Below are positions 58,070-64,000 of a stretch of 64,000 nucleotides of DNA, piece after piece (the stretch's first letter is position 1; the number at the start of each line of letters is the position of its first letter). Made by a program: the position numbers and the translations under genes. The stretch comes from Thermodesulfobacterium geofontis OPF15 (GTDB taxonomy: Bacteria > Desulfobacterota > Thermodesulfobacteria > Thermodesulfobacteriales > Thermodesulfobacteriaceae). Location: positions 558,001-622,000 of the forward strand of contig NC_015682.1 of the NCBI RefSeq assembly GCF_000215975.1, read 5' to 3'. The notes beneath the pieces are model-generated. The model saw only the letters and a list, made by a program, of their open reading frames with translations, was not told the origin of the DNA and searched no databases.

Positions 58070-60670
58070 TTAAAAATTAGGCAATTCCTTTTGTAATAAA
58101 GCTTTTATATCTTCTACCTTAACTTTTTCTTTAAAACTACCTTGAGAGAGTTCAGGTTTCCCTCCACCCTTTAATCCTACAAATTCTTCCAATTTTTGAA
58201 AGATTTTATGAGCTGGGTATTTATTTGCCAAATCTTTAGTTACCATACAAACTGCAAGGGGAAGTTCTTTTTCTCCGATAAGGAAAATTATTCCTGAACC
58301 AAGTTTATTTTTAAAATAATCCCCTATTTCCCTTAGTTCTGCCATATTTTCAGTTTCAAAAGAGGCAACAAGGACTTTAACTCCATTTATTTCCTCAACT
58401 TCTTTCAGCTTTTCTTCAAGACTTTTTTTAATATCTACACTTTTAAGTTTTTTAATTTCTTTTTTAAGCCCATCTATTTCATTAAAAAGAGCAGATATTT
58501 TCTTTTCCAAATCTGTAGGTGTGGTTTTTAAAAGTTTTGCAGTATTTTCAATTTTTTCTTCTAAGTTTTTAACCCATTCATAAGCTTTAAGTCCAGCCAA
58601 AGCAGAAATTCTTCTTATTCCTCCTGCAACACTGCTTTCTGAGATTATTTTAAAAAATCCTATATCTCCTGTTCTCTTAACATGGGTTCCTCCACAAAGT
58701 TCCATAGAAATTTCATTTATTTTAACTACTCTTACAATTTCTCCATATTTTTCCTCAAAAATTGCTATTGCTCCCATTTTTTCTGCTTCTTCCTTTTTTA
58801 TCCAAAATATTTCAACAGGATGATTTTCTAAAATCCATCTATTCACTAATTCCTCTACAAGATTGAGTTCTTTTTGGGTTAGTGCTTGAAAATGGGTAAA
58901 ATCAAAGCGAAGCCTTTCTTCTTCAACAAGTGAACCAGCTTGTCTTACATGAGGACCTAAAACCTTTCTTAAAGCTGCATGAAGAAGATGAGTTGCAGTA
59001 TGATGTCTTTGAATGTGAAATCTTCTTTCTTGATCTACTTTCATCAAAATTTCTTCATCCTTTTCAATTACACCTTTAGTAATTTTAACTTTATGATAAA
59101 TAATTTCATGAAATTTTCCCGTTTCTAAAACTTTTCCTTCTCCTTTAGAACCTATAATTATTCCGGTATCATAAACCTGTCCACCACCTTCAGGATAAAA
59201 AGGGGTTAAATTAGTAATCAAATAGTAAAAATCGTTTTCTCTTTTAATTTCTATGACTTTTGCTTTAGTTTCTAAGGTTTCATAACCTACAAATAAAGTT
59301 TGTAAATCTTCTCTAATTAAATCTTTAATAAATTGAGGTGCTCTTTCTAAAGCACCTTTCCAAGATTTTCTACTTTCTTCTCTTGCTTTTTCTTTTAATT
59401 TTTCAAAGGTAGTTAAATCTAAAGAAAATCCAAGAGGTAACACTTGATCTCTTACAAGATCATAAGGGAAGCCATAGGTATCATAAAGTTTAAATAAAAC
59501 TTCACCAGGAATAATTTTTTTATTTTCCTTTTGGAGTCTATCTATCTCTTTTTCGAGTATCTCAAGTCCAAGATTTAAAGTTTCTAAGAATTTTTCTTCT
59601 TCTATTTTAAGAATCTTTTTAGTTATGTTTTCATTTTTTAAAAGTTCTGGATAAATATCTCCAAATTCTTGAATAACTGGGTCAACAAGTTTATAAAGAA
59701 AAGGCTCTGTTAAACCAAGAATTTTACCAAATCTTTCTGCTCTTCTTATGATTCTTCTTAATACATATCCTCTTCCTTCATTAGAAGGCATAATTCCTTC
59801 TGAAAGTATAAAAACACTTGCTCTTATATGATCAGCTATTACTCTAAAAGCTACCTCAGTATCTTTATTTTTTTTAAAGGATCTTCCTGAAAGTTCCTCA
59901 ATTTTTGAAATAATTCCTGCAAAAAGATCTGTCTCATAATTAGAAGGAACTCCTTGAATAACTGCTGTAATTCTTTCAAGTCCCATTCCTGTATCTATAC
60001 AACCCTTAGGCAAAGGTTTAAGATTTCCTTTTTCGTCTTTTTCATATTGCATAAAAACAAGATTCCAAACTTCTAAAAATCTATCACAATCGCATCCAGG
60101 AGCACAATCAGGTTTTTTACATCCGAATTCCTCTCCCTGATCATAGACTATTTCTGAACAGGGTCCACAAGGACCAGTATCTCCCATTGCCCAAAAATTG
60201 TCTTTTTCTCCTAATTTTATAATTCTTTCCTCAGAAAATCCAGCGATCTTTTTCCAAAGAAAAACTGCTTCATCATCCTTTTCATATACAGTTACATAAA
60301 GTCTATCCTTAGGAAGATTTAAAACTTTTGTAATAAATTCCCAAGCATAAACTATAGCTTCTTCTTTAAAGTAATCTCCAAAGGAAAAATTACCAAGCAT
60401 TTCAAAAAAAGTGTGATGTCTTGCAGTATATCCTACATTTTCCAAATCATTATGTTTTCCACCTGCACGAACGCATTTTTGGCAAGAAACAGCTCTTTTA
60501 TAAGGTCTTACTTCTTCTCCTAAGAAGACTCTTTTAAATTGAACCATCCCTGCATTAGTAAAAAGAAGGGTTGGATCATCATGAGGAATAAGAGATGAGC
60601 TTGGAACTAATTCGTGACCCAATTTGACAAAATAATCAAGAAATAGATTTCTGATAGTTCTCCCTTTCAT
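58070..60670 (-). CDS. alaS: Alanyl-tRNA synthetase
   Basis: 866 aa from the ATG at 60670, preceded by GGGAAGGG; a TTG four codons upstream (60682) is also in frame. Domains run from the class II catalytic core (TIRNLFLDYFVKLGHELVPS, TNAGMVQFK, MGLERI), through the editing domain (HHTATHLLHAALR near 555; CGGTH near 655), to a C-terminal C-Ala with oligomerisation helix. The insert has a Cys cluster CKKPDCAPGCDCDRF. It charges tRNA-Ala and clears Ser/Gly mistakes. Confidence 0.97.
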   Translation of the reverse strand: MKGRTIRNLFLDYFVKLGHELVPSSSLIPHDDPTLLFTNAGMVQFKRVFLGEEVRPYKRAVSCQKCVRAGGKHNDLENVGYTARHHTFFEMLGNFSFGDYFKEEAIVYAWEFITKVLNLPKDRLYVTVYEKDDEAVFLWKKIAGFSEERIIKLGEKDNFWAMGDTGPCGPCSEIVYDQGEEFGCKKPDCAPGCDCDRFLEVWNLVFMQYEKDEKGNLKPLPKGCIDTGMGLERITAVIQGVPSNYETDLFAGIISKIEELSGRSFKKNKDTEVAFRVIADHIRASVFILSEGIMPSNEGRGYVLRRIIRRAERFGKILGLTEPFLYKLVDPVIQEFGDIYPELLKNENITKKILKIEEEKFLETLNLGLEILEKEIDRLQKENKKIIPGEVLFKLYDTYGFPYDLVRDQVLPLGFSLDLTTFEKLKEKAREESRKSWKGALERAPQFIKDLIREDLQTLFVGYETLETKAKVIEIKRENDFYYLITNLTPFYPEGGGQVYDTGIIIGSKGEGKVLETGKFHEIIYHKVKITKGVIEKDEEILMKVDQERRFHIQRHHTATHLLHAALRKVLGPHVRQAGSLVEEERLRFDFTHFQALTQKELNLVEELVNRWILENHPVEIFWIKKEEAEKMGAIAIFEEKYGEIVRVVKINEISMELCGGTHVKRTGDIGFFKIISESSVAGGIRRISALAGLKAYEWVKNLEEKIENTAKLLKTTPTDLEKKISALFNEIDGLKKEIKKLKSVDIKKSLEEKLKEVEEINGVKVLVASFETENMAELREIGDYFKNKLGSGIIFLIGEKELPLAVCMVTKDLANKYPAHKIFQKLEEFVGLKGGGKPELSQGSFKEKVKVEDIKALLQKELPNF

Positions 60671-60690
60671 AACCCTTCCCAAATTATTTT

Positions 60691-60710
60691 TTCAAATTAA
60701 TTCAAATTAA
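60691..60710. repeat. Tandem 10-bp repeat between alaS and metK
   Basis: TTCAAATTAA occurs twice in direct contact, a one-helical-turn spacing, in the 175-nt divergent region between alaS and metK. The remainder of that gap is A+T-rich and holds no riboswitch or T-box that I can recognise. Confidence 0.8.
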
Positions 60711-60845
60711 TAAAATTATCACCATTTATTAATTTTTCTACCTTTTTGGGCAATTTCTATCTTATTGCTTTATTTCAAATATATAGTAAATTTTGCAATT
60801 AAAGTTTAAGTTTTTTCTCAAAAATACAAATCAGGGGGGAGGAAA

Positions 60846-62009
60846 ATGCTTGCAAGAAATTTTCTTTTTACTTCAGAATCTGTTGTAGAGGGACATCCTG
60901 ATAAAGTGGCTGATCAAATCTCAGATGCTATATTAGATGCAATTTTAGAAAAGGATCCATATGCAAGAGTAGCTTGTGAAACCTTGGTTAATACTGGGAT
61001 GATTCTTATTGCAGGGGAGATTACAACTGAAGCTCGTGTTGATTATGCCACTATTGCAAGAGGTGTGGTAAAAGAGATAGGGTATAATCACTCAGATCTT
61101 GGATTTGATTATCAAACCTGTGCAGTTCTTATTAGTATAGATAGACAGAGCCCTGATATTGCTATGGGAATAGATAGAGATGGGGAAATAGGAGCAGGGG
61201 ATCAAGGACTTATGTTTGGATACGCCTGTGATGAAACTCCAGATTATATGCCTATGCCTATTTGGTATGCTCATAAATTGGCCATGAGACTTGCAGAAGT
61301 AAGAAAAAAAGGAATTTTACCCTTTTTAAGACCTGATGGAAAAACTCAAGTTACTGTAAGATATGAAGATAGGAGACCTGTAGATATTCACACTATAGTT
61401 ATTGCTGCTCAGCATGATCCAACCGTTACTCAAAAAGAACTAAGAGAGGCTATAATTGAAGAAGTAGTTAAAAAAGTGATTGCTCCTGAACATCTAAGAC
61501 CTGATACAAAGATACTTGTAAATACTACAGGAAGATTTGTTATAGGTGGTCCTCTTGCTGATTGTGGAATGACAGGAAGGAAAATAATAGTTGATACTTA
61601 TGGAGGAAGGGGACACCATGGAGGAGGAGCTTTTTCTGGTAAAGATCCAACAAAAGTTGATAGAACCCCTTCTTATTATGCAAGATATGTAGCTAAAAAC
61701 CTTGTTGCTGCAGGAGTTGCAAGAGAACTTGAGGTACAAGTAGCTTATGCTATAGGAATACCAGATCCCTTGGCTATAAATGTGAATACTTACGGAACAG
61801 AAACTATTCCGGTTGAAAAGATATTAGATATCATAAACAAACTTTTCTGTTTTAGACCTAAACATATGATTGAATATTTAAATCTTAGAAGACCCATTTA
61901 TAGAAAGACAGCTTGCTATGGGCATTTTGGGAGAAATGAACCTGAATTTACTTGGGAAAAACTTGATATGGTTGAGAAAATAAAGGAACTTGCTCACTTT
62001 GATAAATAG
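60846..62009 (+). CDS. metK: S-adenosylmethionine synthetase
   Basis: Makes SAM from methionine and ATP. 387 aa. [20 protein letters not shown] at the N-terminus, [13 protein letters not shown] in the middle and [20 protein letters not shown] with the phosphate-binding Lys/Asp are family signatures. The ribosome binding site is GGGGGGAGG. It is followed directly by ahcY, forming a methyl-cycle pair; radical SAM, PrmA and other methyltransferases in this window use its product. Confidence 0.98.
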   Translation: MLARNFLFTSESVVEGHPDKVADQISDAILDAILEKDPYARVACETLVNTGMILIAGEITTEARVDYATIARGVVKEIGYNHSDLGFDYQTCAVLISIDRQSPDIAMGIDRDGEIGAGDQGLMFGYACDETPDYMPMPIWYAHKLAMRLAEVRKKGILPFLRPDGKTQVTVRYEDRRPVDIHTIVIAAQHDPTVTQKELREAIIEEVVKKVIAPEHLRPDTKILVNTTGRFVIGGPLADCGMTGRKIIVDTYGGRGHHGGGAFSGKDPTKVDRTPSYYARYVAKNLVAAGVARELEVQVAYAIGIPDPLAINVNTYGTETIPVEKILDIINKLFCFRPKHMIEYLNLRRPIYRKTACYGHFGRNEPEFTWEKLDMVEKIKELAHFDK

Positions 62010-62019
62010 GGGGTTAAGA

Positions 62020-63276
62020 ATGGATTTTCATGTAAAAGATCTTTCTTTAGCAGATGAAGGGCTTAAACTTATAGAATGGGCTGAAATGGATATGCCTGTT
62101 TTAAGACAAATAAGATCCCGTTTTAATCAAGAAAAGCCTTTAAAAGGGATAAGAATTGGAGGGTGTTTACATATTACTACAGAAACGGCAAATCTTGCAA
62201 GAACATTAAAAGAAGGAGGAGCTGAGGTTTATCTTTGTGCATCAAATCCACTTTCTACAAAAGATGAAGTAGCTGCAGCTTTGGTGAAATACTTTGAAAT
62301 TCCTGTTTTTGCTATAAGAGGTGAAGATAAAGAAACTTACTATTCCCATATAAAGGCAGTTATAGATAAAGAACCTCATATAACCATAGATGATGGAGCA
62401 GATTTAGTAACTACCCTTCATAGAGAGAGACCTGAAAAGCTTGATAAAGTTTGGGGAGGGACTGAAGAAACTACAACAGGAGTTATAAGACTTAAAGCTA
62501 TGGCAAGAGATGGTGCATTGAAATATCCTATTATCGCAGTAAATGATGCTTTAACTAAACACCTTTTTGATAACCGCTATGGTACAGGGCAATCAACTAT
62601 TGATGGTATTTTAAGGACTACTAATAGGCTTCTTGCAGGTTCTTATTTTGTGATTGCTGGTTTTGGATGGTGTGGAAAGGGTCTTGCTATGAGAGCAAGA
62701 GGAATGGGAGCAAAGGTAATTATTACAGAAGTTGACCCCTTAAAAGCATTAGAAGCTGTAATGGAAGGTTATTTAGTAATGCCTATGGATGAAGCTGCTG
62801 AAATTGGAGATTTTTTCTGTACAGTAACAGGAAATAAATCAGTTATTAGAAAAGAACATTTTCTAAAAATGAAAGATGGAGCAATAATTGCTAATTCAGG
62901 ACATTTTGATGTGGAAATAGACCTTGAAGATTTAAAAAGTATATCAACAAAGGTAAGACAAATAAGAAAAGAAGTTGAAGAATATACCCTTATAAATGGA
63001 AAAAGAATTTATCTTCTTTCTCAAGGAAGGCTTGTTAATTTAGCAGGAGCAGAAGGACATCCTTCTGGAGTTATGGATATGAGCTTTGCTAATCAAGCTC
63101 TTTGTATTGAGTATATTGTTAAAAATAAAGATAAACTTGAAAAAAAAGTTTACCCAGTTCCTGAAGAAATTGACAAAGAAGTAGCAAGGCTTAAATTAAT
63201 AGCTATGGGGGTAAAAATAGACACTCTAACTCCTGAACAAAAAAAATACTTAAGTTCTTGGGAAGAAGGAACATAA
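62020..63276 (+). CDS. ahcY: Adenosylhomocysteinase
   Basis: Hydrolyses S-adenosylhomocysteine, removing the product of methyltransferases. 418 aa from the ATG at 62020 ([14 protein letters not shown]), preceded by TAGGGGG; an in-frame TTG at 61990 lies inside metK. Signatures: [20 protein letters not shown], the NAD loop [17 protein letters not shown], the [11 protein letters not shown] block and a C-terminal [16 protein letters not shown]. The compact form lacks the insertion of eukaryotic/alphaproteobacterial types and resembles archaeal and thermophile enzymes. The gene order metK-ahcY indicates a coordinated methyl cycle. Confidence 0.96.
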   Translation: MDFHVKDLSLADEGLKLIEWAEMDMPVLRQIRSRFNQEKPLKGIRIGGCLHITTETANLARTLKEGGAEVYLCASNPLSTKDEVAAALVKYFEIPVFAIRGEDKETYYSHIKAVIDKEPHITIDDGADLVTTLHRERPEKLDKVWGGTEETTTGVIRLKAMARDGALKYPIIAVNDALTKHLFDNRYGTGQSTIDGILRTTNRLLAGSYFVIAGFGWCGKGLAMRARGMGAKVIITEVDPLKALEAVMEGYLVMPMDEAAEIGDFFCTVTGNKSVIRKEHFLKMKDGAIIANSGHFDVEIDLEDLKSISTKVRQIRKEVEEYTLINGKRIYLLSQGRLVNLAGAEGHPSGVMDMSFANQALCIEYIVKNKDKLEKKVYPVPEEIDKEVARLKLIAMGVKIDTLTPEQKKYLSSWEEGT

Positions 63277-63278
63277 AA

Positions 63279-63935
63279 ATGTTTACAGGGCTGGTAGAGG
63301 GAATTGGGAAAATAATTTCTTTACAGCCTTACAGAGGAGGACTTCTTGCTGAAATTTCTGCTTCTTTTTCTTTAAAAGATACAGATGTAGGTGATAGCAT
63401 AGCTGTTGATGGAATATGCTTAACTATTACAGAAATAAAAGGTTCCACCTTTAAAGCTCACATTTCTCCTGAAACCTTAAATAAAACCACTCTTCGCTAC
63501 AAAAATTCAGGAGACTTTGTTAATTTAGAAAGAGCCCTTAAATTTGGGGATCGTTTGGGTGGGCACTTAGTTTCTGGACATGTTGATGGAATAGGGAAAA
63601 TTGTCTCTATAACTCCTATAGAAGATTTTTGGAAACTTGTTGTAGAAATACCTTCTGAATTTACCCCCTATCTTGTTAAAAAAGGCTCCATTGCTATAGA
63701 CGGAGTTAGCTTAACTATTAATGATTTTAAAAATAATCTTTTAGAATTTATGTTAGTTCCACACACACTTAAAGTTACTACCTTATGTTTAAAAAAACCT
63801 GGAGATTTAGTAAATATAGAAATAGATATGATAGCTAAAATGGTCTATAAATGGCTTTCTCCTTATCTGGAAAGTCTTGAGTCTTCCAAAAGGGCTCTTA
63901 CCTTAGAGTTTCTTAAAGAACATGGCTTTCTATAA
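63279..63935 (+). CDS. ribE: Riboflavin synthase, alpha type
   Basis: 218 aa from the ATG at 63279 (MFTGLVEGIGKI); the longer frame overlaps ahcY. Two similar lumazine-binding barrels are seen: SIAVDGICLTITEI, GDRLGGHLVSGHVDGIG, then SIAIDGVSLTINDF. It converts two lumazines to riboflavin. It lies 2 nt after ahcY and overlaps the next gene by 14 nt. Confidence 0.96.
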   Translation: MFTGLVEGIGKIISLQPYRGGLLAEISASFSLKDTDVGDSIAVDGICLTITEIKGSTFKAHISPETLNKTTLRYKNSGDFVNLERALKFGDRLGGHLVSGHVDGIGKIVSITPIEDFWKLVVEIPSEFTPYLVKKGSIAIDGVSLTINDFKNNLLEFMLVPHTLKVTTLCLKKPGDLVNIEIDMIAKMVYKWLSPYLESLESSKRALTLEFLKEHGFL

Positions 63936-64000
63936 AGTTTACTCTCATTTATTTTCTCTTCTCGAAGAAGGAATTAAAAATGAAGTTTTCCCAGGTGCTA
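63922..64000 (+). CDS. Beta-lactamase-related serine hydrolase, N-terminal fragment (partial)
   Basis: Only the first 26 codons are inside the window: MAFYKVYSHLFSLLEEGIKN, then EVFPGA. A short helix followed by the EEGIKxxVFPGA pattern is typical of the start of PF00144 serine hydrolases (beta-lactamase/DD-peptidase relatives). The rest lies beyond the right edge, so the active site cannot be checked. Confidence 0.5.
   Translation, partial: MAFYKVYSHLFSLLEEGIKNEVFPGA

Noticed and set aside
60683-60845. SAM riboswitch before metK
   Set aside because: The spacer has no G+C-rich multi-stem structure or conserved riboswitch core; it is nearly pure A/T.
1-64000. CRISPR array, insertion sequence or prophage
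   Set aside because: No regularly spaced repeats, transposase, integrase or phage structural genes were found; both tRNAs lack adjacent integrases or attachment-like duplications.

Overview
The window is 64 kb of a strongly A+T-rich, very compact bacterial chromosome. Almost every base is coding and no gene-free stretch exceeds 300 bases. LpxD, a lipobox protein, Lgt, PgpA and a thin-wall type gene set point to a Gram-negative cell. The 4Fe-4S-type PurF, [4Fe-4S] endonuclease III, UbiD decarboxylase, YeeE/YedE and DsrE-like sulfur proteins, bacteriohemerythrin and a c-type-heme sensor suggest an anaerobic thermophile with sulfur metabolism. A Thermodesulfobacteriaceae-like organism (Thermodesulfobacterium or Caldimicrobium type) fits best, but this is inferred from gene content and base composition; there is no rRNA in the window to settle it.

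Layout. 1-6.5 kb (+): tldD end, purF, ubiD-like, a phosphodiesterase, proS and lpxD. 6.5-12.4 kb (-): an unusual five-gene operon encoding bacteriohemerythrin, a heme-c/HAMP/CZB-like membrane sensor without a chemoreceptor signalling tip, a dynamin-like GTPase, a small partner with a hydrophobic segment, and an orphan PilM-like protein. 12.5-13.5 kb: tRNA-Glu, a broken nitroreductase and a Cys-rich secreted protein. 13.5-21.5 kb: radical SAM protein, prmA, AmpG-like MFS, an isochorismatase-type hydrolase, yebC-ruvC-ruvA, tRNA-Leu, a YeeE/YedE transporter and a beta-hydroxyacid dehydrogenase. 21.7-25.9 kb (-): trpC-hisI-hisG running directly into a three-gene signalling module (small domain protein, HDOD, GGDEF).

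26.0-37.3 kb (+): one long, tightly packed series rpmH-rnpA-yidD-yidC-khpB(jag)-mnmE-hyuA-hyuB-thiD-gatC-gatA-parB. This is the classic origin-proximal block with metabolic genes inserted between mnmE and parB. 37.4-40.6 kb: a glycosyltransferase plus glycogen-debranching-enzyme pair. 40.6-51.7 kb (-): DsrE-like protein, gpsA, an oligopeptide-type binding protein, PsiE-like, thpR, cinA, pgpA, a lipoprotein, an epimerase, a K+ channel, a double Usp and an SLC13-type permease with a periplasmic domain. 51.8-56.0 kb (+): GT2, recG, tyrA. 55.9-60.7 kb (-): lgt, nth, an unknown gene, alaS. 60.8-64 kb (+): metK-ahcY (methyl cycle), ribE and the start of a serine hydrolase.

The most novel-looking part is the 6.5-12.4 kb operon. 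It joins oxygen or redox ligand proteins to membrane-remodelling and actin-like ATPase machinery. Another genome-wide habit is visible: convergent genes abut or overlap, leaving no room for intrinsic terminators.
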